Below, piece after piece: positions 33,665 through 41,061 of a DNA stretch of 51,026 nucleotides; the stretch's first letter is position 1, and the number at the start of each line of letters is the position of its first letter. Source of the stretch: Bacteroidales bacterium (GTDB taxonomy: Bacteria; Bacteroidota; Bacteroidia; Bacteroidales; WRLA01). Made by a program: the position numbers and the translations under genes. Where the stretch lies: assembly GCA_009777825.1 (NCBI GenBank), contig WRLA01000014.1, positions 1-51,026 on the forward strand. Direction: 5' to 3'. Under the pieces are notes generated by a model. That model was not told where the DNA came from, did no database searches, and saw nothing but the letters and a program-made list of their open reading frames with translations.

Positions 33665-33859
33665 ACTCTAAAAATTTTTTCGGCAAAGGTAATAATTTTT
33701 TTTAATAAAATAATTTTGTTGATGAATTTTATTTATTGTATTGAAATTTTATTTATTTTATTTTTAATATAATTCAATATTTTGTGTTCTTTGTGAAAGT
33801 TCTTTGTGAGCCTTTGTGGTAAAAAAATTAAAAAACGTTGTACATATCAAAAAAAGTTG

Positions 33860-33867
33860 TACCTTTG
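33860..33867 (+). promoter_or_regulatory. Promoter -7 box of the L31 gene
   Basis: TACCTTTG with a TTG-containing -33 region about 20 bp upstream. The leader to the ATG at 33896 is about 25 nt. No zinc-uptake (Zur) palindrome is obvious. Confidence 0.55.
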
Positions 33868-33895
33868 CACCTCAAAAATTTAATAGGATTTTTTT

Positions 33896-34165
33896 ATGAA
33901 GAAAGGTATTCATCCGGATAATTATAAGATGGTTGTTTTCAAAGACATGTCGAACGATTATGCGTTTCTGACGCGCTCTACGGCTACATCGAAAGAGACA
34001 ACTACATGGGAAGATGGGAAAGAATATCCCATGATCAAACTTGAAATTTCACACACATCTCATCCGTTTTACACCGGTAAGATGAAGTTAGTTGATACGG
34101 CAGGAAGGGTTGACAAGTTCAAAAGCCGCTATCAGAAACATTTGGACATTAAGAATAAAAAATAA
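33896..34165 (+). CDS. rpmE2: 50S ribosomal protein L31, type B
   Basis: The protein has 89 residues. It is the zinc-free form of L31: it opens [10 protein letters not shown] and has no C-x-x-C pair; S-H-P-F-Y-T-G-K and the basic R-V-D-K-F-K-S-R-Y tail are diagnostic. In many bacteria the type B form replaces zinc-binding L31 under zinc shortage; in Bacteroidota it is often the only form. It is monocistronic with its own promoter and terminator. Confidence 0.96.
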   Translation: MKKGIHPDNYKMVVFKDMSNDYAFLTRSTATSKETTTWEDGKEYPMIKLEISHTSHPFYTGKMKLVDTAGRVDKFKSRYQKHLDIKNKK

Positions 34166-34194
34166 ATTTTTTCATACAAACTTTTCAAATGTGG

Positions 34195-34232
34195 AAGCCC
34201 TTGCACGATTTTTGCATGGGCTTTTCTTTTTT
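34195..34232 (+). terminator. Terminator of the L31 gene
   Basis: AAGCCC (34195-34200) pairs with GGGCTT (34218-34223), extended by a TTGC/GCA part with one mismatch, followed by TTCTTTTTT. Confidence 0.75.
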
Positions 34233-34257
34233 AATATTACAATAAAATTGATGTTGT

Positions 34258-35424
34258 ATGAACTACGTATTATTTGATGATCATAACAGGAAAAACCTGC
34301 TTCCGCTGGTTTTTACACGCCCTGTTGCCGATATCAGGGTCGGTATTCTGACCATTCGCGAAAAATGGGAAAAGTTTCTCGGAGCAAAAACCTCTTCGCT
34401 GACCGAACCCTATCTGAGCGACAAATGGTCGTTGGTGAAAGCCGATGACAACGTTTTTATTAACGGTTCCGTCTTGCCGAACAAAGAGTTGGTGGACGAG
34501 ATTCTTAAATTAGAAACCGACTGCGCCCTCATCAAGGAAGACGACATCATCGCCATGCGTTTCTCTTCGGACGACATCTGGAACGAATACACCAACGCCA
34601 TCGAAACCGACGCCGATTACGTTAAAATCAACTATCCGTGGGAGATTTTTGAGAAAAACGGCGATGCCATCGCCGACGACTTCGCCCTGCTGACACACGG
34701 ACGCAAGTCGGCGCCGTTGAGCGAAACGGTACGCGCCATCAACCCCGAAAACATCTTCCTCGAAGAGGGTGCAAAAGTCGAATATGCTATTTTAAACGCT
34801 TCCGACGGACCCATTTACATCGGGAAAAATGCCGAAGTGATGGAAAATGCCTCCATACGCGGACCTTTCGCTATGTGCGAGAAAGCAGTGATACGAATGG
34901 GCGCCACCATCTACGGACGGACGACCATCGGTCCATACTGCAAAGTGGGCGGAGAGGTGGAAAGCAGCGTCTTCTTCGGCTATTCCAATAAGCCGCACGA
35001 CGGATTTATGGGACACTCCGTCATTGGCGAATGGTGCAACATTGCCGCCGGAACCATCACCTCCAACCTGAACAACACCTACATGCCCGTCCGCCTGTGG
35101 AACTACATACAAGAACGGTTTATCCAGACCAATCAACAGTTTCTGGGACTTATCATGGGCGACCACTCCAAAACCGGCATCAACACCATGTTCAACACCG
35201 GTACGGTCGTCGGCGTCTTTTGCAACGTCTTCGGCAGCGGATACCAGAAGAACTTTATCCCGTCGTTCTCGTGGGGCGGAGAAAAATCCACCGCCTACAA
35301 CCTGAAAAAAGCCATCGAAACGGCAAGACTCGTCTATATGCGCCGCGCAAAAGAACTAACCGCCGAAGACGAGACGATGATAAAAACCATCTACGAGATA
35401 ACTTCAAAAAATGTGAGGTTGTGA
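34258..35424 (+). CDS. GlmU-like sugar nucleotidyltransferase/left-handed beta-helix protein
   Basis: The protein has 388 residues. An N-terminal half (M-N-Y-V-L-F-D-D, then F-T-R-P-V-A-D-I-R-V-G-I-L-T-I-R-E-K-W) resembles a nucleotidyltransferase fold without the canonical L-x-x-G-x-G-T-R-M loop. A C-terminal hexapeptide beta-helix (about 180-330) contains I-G-P-Y-C-K-V-G-G-E and G-H-S-V-I-G-E-W-C-N-I-A-A-G-T, as in GlmU acetyltransferase domains. This Bacteroidota family is usually called a GlmU-family or putative sugar-nucleotide protein. Lack of the signature loop suggests that UDP-sugar formation is not its job; acyl transfer is possible. Confidence 0.85.
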   Translation: MNYVLFDDHNRKNLLPLVFTRPVADIRVGILTIREKWEKFLGAKTSSLTEPYLSDKWSLVKADDNVFINGSVLPNKELVDEILKLETDCALIKEDDIIAMRFSSDDIWNEYTNAIETDADYVKINYPWEIFEKNGDAIADDFALLTHGRKSAPLSETVRAINPENIFLEEGAKVEYAILNASDGPIYIGKNAEVMENASIRGPFAMCEKAVIRMGATIYGRTTIGPYCKVGGEVESSVFFGYSNKPHDGFMGHSVIGEWCNIAAGTITSNLNNTYMPVRLWNYIQERFIQTNQQFLGLIMGDHSKTGINTMFNTGTVVGVFCNVFGSGYQKNFIPSFSWGGEKSTAYNLKKAIETARLVYMRRAKELTAEDETMIKTIYEITSKNVRL

Positions 35425-35660
35425 TAAGGTGTTTTTAAAAAATCAATCACTACTGACCGAGTAAAAAAATAAGGGGAAATTGCCAAATTTTCCCCCGAAT
35501 GTTGTATTTTTGTTGTGCAACCAATTAAAAATAACAACATGGGCAAAGATAAGAAAAATTATTTCATTTATGCAACATTTTTAATACTTTTTCCAAAAAG
35601 GGAAGGAATATACGACGGAACAGATAGAGAAATTTATGGATTCGGGGAACTGAAAAATAA
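35425..35660 (+). pseudogene. Gene-free stretch with a frameshifted small-gene relic
   Basis: A promoter box (TATTTTTG near 35507-35514) and an ATG at 35539 open a short frame, M-G-K-D-K-K-N-Y-F-I-Y. In a different frame, 35598-35652 reads G-K-E-Y-T-T-E-Q-I-E-K-F-M-D-S-G-N and stops, which looks like a real protein end. The two are best explained as one small gene broken by a frameshift. The family is unknown. Confidence 0.35.
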
Positions 35661-35698
35661 AAAAAGCAACGCCACCGATACCGGTAACGTCGCTGAAA
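35661..35698 (-). terminator. Terminator of the beta-helix T9SS gene
   Basis: The arms 35665-35671 and 35688-35694 pair over 7 bp (one G-U), with a further ACC/GGT pairing inside, followed on the minus strand by a T-rich run. Confidence 0.6.
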
Positions 35699-35718
35699 AA
35701 AATATTGCTATTCGTTTC

Positions 35719-37263
35719 TTATTCCTTTACAAATTTCCCCCGCACTTCTCCGATTTTCACAATGTAAACACCGGCAGGCAAATGCGAAATGTCTATTTCG
35801 ATGTGCGATTTCCGAAATTCCCCTCCTTTGGAGGGGGTAGGGGGTGGTGCGATTTGCGATTGTAGAGACGTTGCACGCAACGTCTCTACGTGTACGGCAC
35901 GTCCCATCACATCAAAAATTTCGACATCCGATATCCGATTATCCGATGTTCGTAATTCGCAACACGTAATTCGCAATGGACCATTCGTCGGATTCGGGTA
36001 AACAATCATGGAAGACGTTGTCATTTCGGTAATTGCCACGTCGCCTTGCCATTCGTAGGCGCCCATGTCTGCTACCGCATTGTAGATTCTTGGATTTCCT
36101 GCTAAGTCTTTCGCTGTTGTCGGGTTTTCGACGGCATCGTTGCTTCCGACGTCAATACATGGCGAACCTGCTTTCAGTTGATAATTGCCTGCGTCCGGAT
36201 CTGCAAACACGTCATTATTACCTGAAATATCTATGTTTCCTGCACCTTCGTGTCCGTTGCTTATGGCGGAATATGTAACTATTCCTTCGGTAACCTGTCC
36301 CCATGCTCCGGTATTGTTCCAAAAAATACAATTGATGGCTGTTCCTCCATACAATGCGCTGCCTTTGATCCCTGTCCGATTATTTGCGAAAGTGCAGTTG
36401 ACATACAGCCCGCCAAATGCGCCGCCGCCGCCAATGTCTCCGAAACTCTCCGGGTTAGTTGACACATTACCATCTATTAAACAATTACTTGCAGTGCAGT
36501 CGGAGAAACCGCCGCCGTTGCCGGCAGAGTTACCTCTAACGATACAACGGTCGGCAACGCCGCCGGAGATACCGCCTCCGGTAGCATGTCTCCTGTCGGC
36601 TTCATTGTTTTCGATGAGGCAGTCTTCCACAATACCGCCGTTTTCATTATAGATACCTGCGCCTTTTGCCGCATCTCCGGCTACCGTGTTGTCGGAAATA
36701 AGCGAATGGCTTATTACGCCGCCATCGTTGTAAACGCCTCCGCCAAAAGTATCGACATCGCCGCTGTTACCGGTAATCGTACAATTCAGCAACATTCCGT
36801 TTGTCCGCGTATAAGCGCCGCCGCCGGAGTCTTCAACAAATCCTTCGGTAATGGTTACGCCGTCCCATACGGTTTCTACGGTAAAGTTGTCCGGTTGGTT
36901 TAATACGCGCCTTTCGGTTTTTCCGTTGAGAACGGTTGGGTTTGTAAATTCCCACGGTTCTATGATGCCGTTGTCGTCCAAATCGCTTTTGGGACGGGAT
37001 GTAATGCCGGTTTCGTTGCCTTCAAAACCGCCGTACACGTTTACGCCCTCTTTCATCTCCAACGTCGCCGAAAGCAGATATGTCCCGCCTGCAATCCAGA
37101 CTTGATTACCTGCTCCGGCGGCGTCAATCATGGTTTGAATATCTCCCGCCGCATTTTTCCACGAAGCACCATCACCGTTGCCGTTGACCTTTACATACTT
37201 GATTGTCTGTGCATTGACGCTTGCTACGGTCATCATCGCGGCCAATAGTAAATTTTTCATCAT
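35719..37263 (-). CDS. Secreted parallel beta-helix protein with T9SS sorting domain
   Basis: The protein has 514 residues: signal peptide (1-18), right-handed beta-helix (about 20-400; G-D-G-A-S-W-K-N-A near the start, G-G-F-E-G-N-E-T, then repeated N-C-x-I/F-x-N strands) and a C-terminal type A sorting domain (Y-P-N-P-T-N-G-P-L...I-S-H-L-P-A-G-V-Y-I-V-K-I). It is exported by the type IX system to the cell surface. The sorting domain is interrupted by about 40 residues encoded by repeat sequence, including A-P-P-P-T-P-S-K-G-G-E-F. It overlaps the upstream lipoprotein gene by 4 bp. Confidence 0.85.
   Translation of the reverse strand: MMKNLLLAAMMTVASVNAQTIKYVKVNGNGDGASWKNAAGDIQTMIDAAGAGNQVWIAGGTYLLSATLEMKEGVNVYGGFEGNETGITSRPKSDLDDNGIIEPWEFTNPTVLNGKTERRVLNQPDNFTVETVWDGVTITEGFVEDSGGGAYTRTNGMLLNCTITGNSGDVDTFGGGVYNDGGVISHSLISDNTVAGDAAKGAGIYNENGGIVEDCLIENNEADRRHATGGGISGGVADRCIVRGNSAGNGGGFSDCTASNCLIDGNVSTNPESFGDIGGGGAFGGLYVNCTFANNRTGIKGSALYGGTAINCIFWNNTGAWGQVTEGIVTYSAISNGHEGAGNIDISGNNDVFADPDAGNYQLKAGSPCIDVGSNDAVENPTTAKDLAGNPRIYNAVADMGAYEWQGDVAITEMTTSSMIVYPNPTNGPLRITCCELRTSDNRISDVEIFDVMGRAVHVETLRATSLQSQIAPPPTPSKGGEFRKSHIEIDISHLPAGVYIVKIGEVRGKFVKE
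35815..35895. repeat. Palindromic repeats inserted in the T9SS sorting-domain coding region
   Basis: GTAGAGACGTTG (35862-35873) pairs perfectly with 35878-35889 over 12 bp around a CACG loop. A CCCCTCCTTTGGAGGGGG block lies at 35820-35837. Both are common interspersed repeats of Bacteroidota intergenic DNA. Here they are translated in frame. Confidence 0.85.
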
Positions 37264-37952
37264 TCCTTAACAAATTTGATTTTAGCGAAATTCATATATT
37301 TTTCCGGATTTAATATGGCAATGTAGAACGTGCTGCCGGTTGCTTTGCCAGTTGCGCCGTCTGCTTTCTCCTGCACTTCAACACTCAAAACATTGTTCCA
37401 TTCGCTACCCATTCTGTTGCCGTTTTTGTCAACCTCATAGGTCGAAATCGAGAGTTTCGGATTGCTTTTGTCAAACATGCCTTGATAATCAAATTTTGCC
37501 GCTTTAATATCGGTGATTTTCACTTCAAAGTCGATGTAAACATAGTCATTTTCAATGTCAGAGATTTTGCAGGAGGTGATTTCGTAACCTGTTCCATCTT
37601 CCACTTCAAAGGGGATGTCCTTTCCGACAAGCGTCGGTTTGATTTTTTCGACTTCGGCTTTGAATTTTGCCTTTTCTTCATCTTCGCGTGCGTCGAATTT
37701 TTCTTTTGCTTTGTCCCATTTTTCCTGAGCGCTGCTGCTGCTGCTGCTGTTCCATTTTTCCCTTACTGCTTCTTTTTCTTCGTAAAAAATCGAATCGGTG
37801 TAGGATTTTTGATAGAGAAGATTCGGCAAATCGCCAAAAATCTCATGAGAGGCAAGTTGTTTGCCTGAGGAGGCGCTTCCGCTTCCGCTACCGCAGGAAG
37901 CCATCATACATATTGCTGTTACCGCAATCAAATAACTAAACGTTTTATACAT
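37260..37952 (-). CDS. Lipoprotein with coiled-coil and serine tract
   Basis: The protein has 230 residues. The signal ends in a lipobox (M-M-A-S-C, Cys20), followed by a Gly/Ser linker. A charged helical segment (about 60-110) includes six consecutive serines encoded by an AGC triplet repeat (about 37730-37749). The C-terminal half is beta-rich (Y-V-Y-I-D-F-E-V-K-I-T-D-I-K). I do not recognise the family. It is coupled to the T9SS beta-helix gene by a 4-bp overlap, so they probably act together at the surface. Leader repeat copy 3 lies 25-135 bp upstream on the same strand. Confidence 0.75.
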   Translation of the reverse strand: MYKTFSYLIAVTAICMMASCGSGSGSASSGKQLASHEIFGDLPNLLYQKSYTDSIFYEEKEAVREKWNSSSSSSAQEKWDKAKEKFDAREDEEKAKFKAEVEKIKPTLVGKDIPFEVEDGTGYEITSCKISDIENDYVYIDFEVKITDIKAAKFDYQGMFDKSNPKLSISTYEVDKNGNRMGSEWNNVLSVEVQEKADGATGKATGSTFYIAILNPEKYMNFAKIKFVKE

Positions 37953-37977
37953 AAAATTATATTTTTTTAAAATTTCC

Positions 37978-38085
37978 TTCTACTCGTGAGGCTTTTCGTA
38001 GGAAATAATTCGCCCGTTTTTTGAGAGGGTTCTGCTCCTCTCCGCGCTTTTTGGGAACAGTTGCGGCTCTGTCTTATATGTTAAG
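37978..38085 (-). repeat. Leader-type repeat, copy 3 (complete)
   Basis: On the minus strand it has the same 5' block as copy 2 (CATATAAGACAGAGCCGCAA then CTGTTCCCAAAA), a shorter spacer (about 26 nt) and the same 3' block (ATTTCCTACGAAAAGCC then CACGAGTAGAAGGA). It lies between a promoter box (minus strand, 38109-38116, TACTTTTG) and the lipoprotein ATG at 37952, so it should be transcribed as a 5' leader of about 150 nt. Confidence 0.8.
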
Positions 38086-38162
38086 GAGATGTAACCAATA
38101 ATTGTCGGCAAAAGTACCGACTTTGAATGTGAAAAACGTAGACAAAAATAGATTTTTTTTGT

Positions 38163-40025
38163 CTATATCAAAAATTTAAAAGTATTTTTCCCGCCGAACT
38201 TCTTTTTAATGCGGTAACGGACGGTGCGGACGCTGGTGGGCTCTACGTTGAACAAGAGGCTGATGTCTTTCACGTCCATATCAATGGAGAAGCAGATAAT
38301 GTATCTCATATCCATGTTGGAGATTTTCTCGTTGGCGGTGAGATAGCCTTGTTCCAGCATGTCAACATCCAATTCCGATAATTTTTGGACGTAGGATGTC
38401 CTTTTCGATTTTTCCATGAGAGAATCGGAAATCCATTCTGTAAGTTTCTCTATCATGGTTTTGGTGGGTTTTTGCTCTAATTGTTGTTTGATGCGTTTCA
38501 GTTCTTCGAGATACGGTTGGGTTTTTTGTTCATGTTGGCTGGCTTGTGCTTCCAACGCATTATATTGTTGTTGCAACTGTTCTTTTTCTTTTCGGTTTTG
38601 TTCCAATTCGTTCTGTCTCAACTCGGCAAGCAGCGCTGTTTCGTAGATGGACTGCTCCAAATTCTTTTTCCGCAATCGGTAGAACCGGATAAAAAGCAAC
38701 AGGGCAATGAACAAGACCGCTATTAGGCTGACAGTCAGCATCAATATCTTTTGTGCGGTTCGGTTTCGTTCCGCTAAGCGGTCAATCTCTTCTTCTTTCT
38801 TTTCGGTTTCATATTTGACCAGCATGTCGTTCATGGCGGTGATTTTCTCGTTGTTGTATTGCCTTTTCTCGTTCTCTAACAGGAGTTCATGGTATTTTAT
38901 AACCTCCCAGGGGCGATTCGTCGTTTCATAATATTTAATGAAAAACTTATAGGCTTCAGCATATTCTGCTATCACGGAATTAAAATCCTGAATTTGCTCC
39001 AATAATGATAATACATGCAGCATATCCTTCTCTGCCAAGTCGTATTTCTTTTGGTCAAAATGAAGTTCCGCGTAGGAGATATAGACGCTGATTTCTATTT
39101 CAATAGCAACAGTTTTATCGCTATCTCTATTGCGGTTCAATGATTCAAGGGCTTTGTCTAAAAAGTGAAAAATCGAATCATAGTTTTCGGGGTAACAATT
39201 TTCGTAACAGATAGACATATTATAATAATCCCAGGCGATGACGACATCGTGTGGGAGTTCCTTTCTGTGGTTTTCTATCAAAGATATCGTATTCCTTGAT
39301 GCCCAAAGAGCAGAATCATTAAAAACGGCTTCATTTTCAGGATATTTTTCTGATAACACGTTGTAATAGGCGACCTGGATGGCATACAGGGAGTAAAGAG
39401 CGCCTACCGACCGCTGTTTCTCAATATTTTGTTTCATTTGTTCAATCACGATACGCAGACCCGCCACGTCGCGTATCTGTAAAAAGGTTTCCGCAATGCG
39501 ATATAAACAGTCCGCAACCCTGTCATATCGTTCTATGGATTCGTATAACTTAATCGCTTTGTATAGATAGTCGCTCGCCACCTGAATGCTCCCTTTTCGT
39601 ATATGCAGGTTGGCGTATGTATAATAGGCAGAAGCACACAGGGCATCGTTTTCAGAGATTTCGGCGTGTTCCACCCCCTTTTTTAAAAATGTTTCTTCGG
39701 CGGTATAATCCCCTGCCTCCCTTGCCCTTAGGCTAATCATCTCGTAAATATGTGCTTTCACCGTATTACGCTCATTGCTGTTTTTCACTTCCTTATCGGC
39801 AAAAGGCAACAATATATCACTGCATAACGGCAAGACTTCTTCATACGATAAAAGTGGAACGTGCTTATTAACAGTATCATACGCCGCAACAAGCCGAGTG
39901 TAAGATTCACTGATACTCTTGTCGTTCAGGATGTTGCGAACTTTTTGCTCTAACGTTTCTTCTGCGAAAGCGTGAAACGGCAGAAAGAATAAGATGAGAA
40001 AGTACAGAGGGGTTTTCAGAATCAT
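38163..40025 (-). CDS. TPR sensor protein with single membrane helix and HTH-like C-terminus
   Basis: The protein has 620 residues from the ATG at 40025 (M-I-L-K-T-P-L-Y-F-L-I-L-F-F-L), chosen because a signal peptide follows directly; 39 upstream codons are open. Periplasmic tetratricopeptide repeats (about 60-420) are followed by one membrane helix (about 440-462), a cytoplasmic coiled coil (about 470-545), and a C-terminal LuxR-like DNA-binding region (M-D-V-K-D-I-S-L-L-F-N-V-E-P-T-S-V-R-T-V-R). This layout is a recurring one-component regulator type in Bacteroidales. Targets are unknown. It is divergent from the RelE-type module. Confidence 0.82.
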   Translation of the reverse strand: MILKTPLYFLILFFLPFHAFAEETLEQKVRNILNDKSISESYTRLVAAYDTVNKHVPLLSYEEVLPLCSDILLPFADKEVKNSNERNTVKAHIYEMISLRAREAGDYTAEETFLKKGVEHAEISENDALCASAYYTYANLHIRKGSIQVASDYLYKAIKLYESIERYDRVADCLYRIAETFLQIRDVAGLRIVIEQMKQNIEKQRSVGALYSLYAIQVAYYNVLSEKYPENEAVFNDSALWASRNTISLIENHRKELPHDVVIAWDYYNMSICYENCYPENYDSIFHFLDKALESLNRNRDSDKTVAIEIEISVYISYAELHFDQKKYDLAEKDMLHVLSLLEQIQDFNSVIAEYAEAYKFFIKYYETTNRPWEVIKYHELLLENEKRQYNNEKITAMNDMLVKYETEKKEEEIDRLAERNRTAQKILMLTVSLIAVLFIALLLFIRFYRLRKKNLEQSIYETALLAELRQNELEQNRKEKEQLQQQYNALEAQASQHEQKTQPYLEELKRIKQQLEQKPTKTMIEKLTEWISDSLMEKSKRTSYVQKLSELDVDMLEQGYLTANEKISNMDMRYIICFSIDMDVKDISLLFNVEPTSVRTVRYRIKKKFGGKNTFKFLI

Positions 40026-40108
40026 GCGATCGTTGGGCAACAGTTGACGTTTCAACGTGCAGATATTTTCAAAAATTTGTGCGTTCATTCTCAAACAAAA
40101 ATATGGTG

Positions 40109-40137
40109 CAAAGGTAAAAAATTTTTTCGTACATTTG
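40109..40137. promoter_or_regulatory. Divergent promoter pair
   Basis: A minus-strand TACCTTTG (40109-40116) serves the TPR regulator. A plus-strand TACATTTG (40130-40137) serves the antitoxin gene, with a leader of about 15-20 nt. Confidence 0.5.
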
Positions 40138-40162
40138 CACACCGGTTCAAATGCGTAAAAAC

Positions 40163-40378
40163 ATGAAAGTAATACTTGATATAAAAGATAATAGAAGAGC
40201 CCCTTTTTTGATGGATATGCTCAGAAGACTTGACTATATTAGCGTAGTTAAGGAAGTAAAAGAACAGCGCAAGAGCCAGATCATCTCAGATTTGGCGGAA
40301 GCTTTCGAAGATGTAAGACTTCATGAACAAGGAAAGAAAAAACTTAAATCCGTTAAAGAACTGCTAAATGAACTTTGA
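40163..40378 (+). CDS. Antitoxin-like small protein of a RelE-type module
   Basis: The protein has 71 residues from the ATG at 40163 (M-K-V-I-L-D-I-K-D-N); an ATG four codons earlier is possible. N-terminal beta strand, then helices with a K/E-rich C-terminus (K-K-K-L-K-S-V-K-E-L-L-N-E-L), as in small antitoxins paired with RelE toxins in Bacteroidetes. Its stop overlaps the start of the toxin remnant by 11 bp. The toxin is broken, so this antitoxin is now an orphan. Confidence 0.7.
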   Translation: MKVILDIKDNRRAPFLMDMLRRLDYISVVKEVKEQRKSQIISDLAEAFEDVRLHEQGKKKLKSVKELLNEL

Positions 40379-40578
40379 TGTTATAGCCACTGTGCCTTTT
40401 GAACGCAAACTGAAACGGTTAGCCAAAAAGTACCCATCCATTCGTGATGATTTGTTTGCTATTGCATGTACGTGTATCAAAAAACACGGTTTATTTGATG
40501 GATATTTACGATAAATCCGAGTTGGCAACTATTTCTACCATGGAATTACAAATGATTATTGATACACTTGGTGAATAA
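40368..40578 (+). pseudogene. RelE-type toxin with internal deletion
   Basis: The first frame, from the ATG at 40368, reads M-N-F-D-V-I-A-T-V-P-F-E-R-K-L-K-R-L-A-K, a standard RelE start, and runs to a TAA at 40512. A second frame, 40498-40578, reads I-Y-D-K-S-E-L-A-T-I-S and M-I-I-D-T-L-G-E, a standard RelE end. The middle 40 or so residues, which carry the catalytic basic residues, are replaced by unrelated sequence and a frameshift. No active toxin can be made. Confidence 0.8.
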
Positions 40579-40590
40579 AAATATTAAAAC

Positions 40591-41025
40591 ATGGCTTCAA
40601 AAATCAATTTTTTTACAGAGGATATAAAGTACATTTTGCGGGACAAGGTCGCTATACGCAGATGGTTGATGGACGCGGCTTTCAACGAGGGCTGCAAGAT
40701 AGGGGAGGTGAACGTGATTTTCTGTTCCGACGCCTATCTTTCCGAGCATAATCAACGCTATTTGAAACACTCCTCGCTCACCGATGTTATCACCTTTGAT
40801 TATTCCGAGGGGAAGACGATTTCGGGCGATATTTTTATCAGCATAGAGCGAGTTTGTGAGAATGCGATTAAGTTCAAGGTCTCTAAGAATCAGGAGTTGA
40901 AGCGGGTGATGATACACGGTCTTCTGCACCTTTGCGGCTATAAGGACAAGACGGCAAGCGAGCGAAAAACGATACGGGCAAAGGAAGATGCGTATATGTT
41001 AAACGTAACATTATCAGCAAATTAA
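40591..41025 (+). CDS. ybeY: Endoribonuclease YbeY, rRNA maturation factor
   Basis: The protein has 144 residues. It is the metal-dependent RNase involved in 16S rRNA 3'-end maturation and ribosome quality control. The zinc motif H-G-L-L-H-L-C-G-Y-K-D (near residue 109) is the family's H-x3-H-x5-H/D signature. I-S-G-D-I-F-I-S and S-L-T-D-V-I-T-F-D are also conserved. It is followed within 40 bp by parS and mnmG. Confidence 0.95.
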   Translation: MASKINFFTEDIKYILRDKVAIRRWLMDAAFNEGCKIGEVNVIFCSDAYLSEHNQRYLKHSSLTDVITFDYSEGKTISGDIFISIERVCENAIKFKVSKNQELKRVMIHGLLHLCGYKDKTASERKTIRAKEDAYMLNVTLSAN

Positions 41026-41031
41026 CCATCA

Positions 41032-41047
41032 TGTTTCACGTGAAACA
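41032..41047. other. parS centromere-like site (ParB binding)
   Basis: TGTTTCACGTGAAACA is a perfect 16-bp palindrome identical to the bacterial parS consensus bound by ParB/Spo0J. It lies in the 36-bp gap between ybeY and mnmG. parS sites cluster near the replication origin, and mnmG (gidA) is itself often origin-proximal. I found no second copy in the window. Confidence 0.9.
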
Positions 41048-41061
41048 CAAAAAATCTCACC

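Noticed and set aside
34205..34217. A second sigma-54-like site (TTGCACGATTTTTGCAT) after the L31 gene
   Set aside because: The -24 GG is missing and the bases form the stem-loop of the L31 terminator.
35515..35865. 116-codon plus-strand frame
   Set aside because: It runs over the terminator and antisense to the T9SS gene end. Only its first part may be a frameshifted relic, listed separately.
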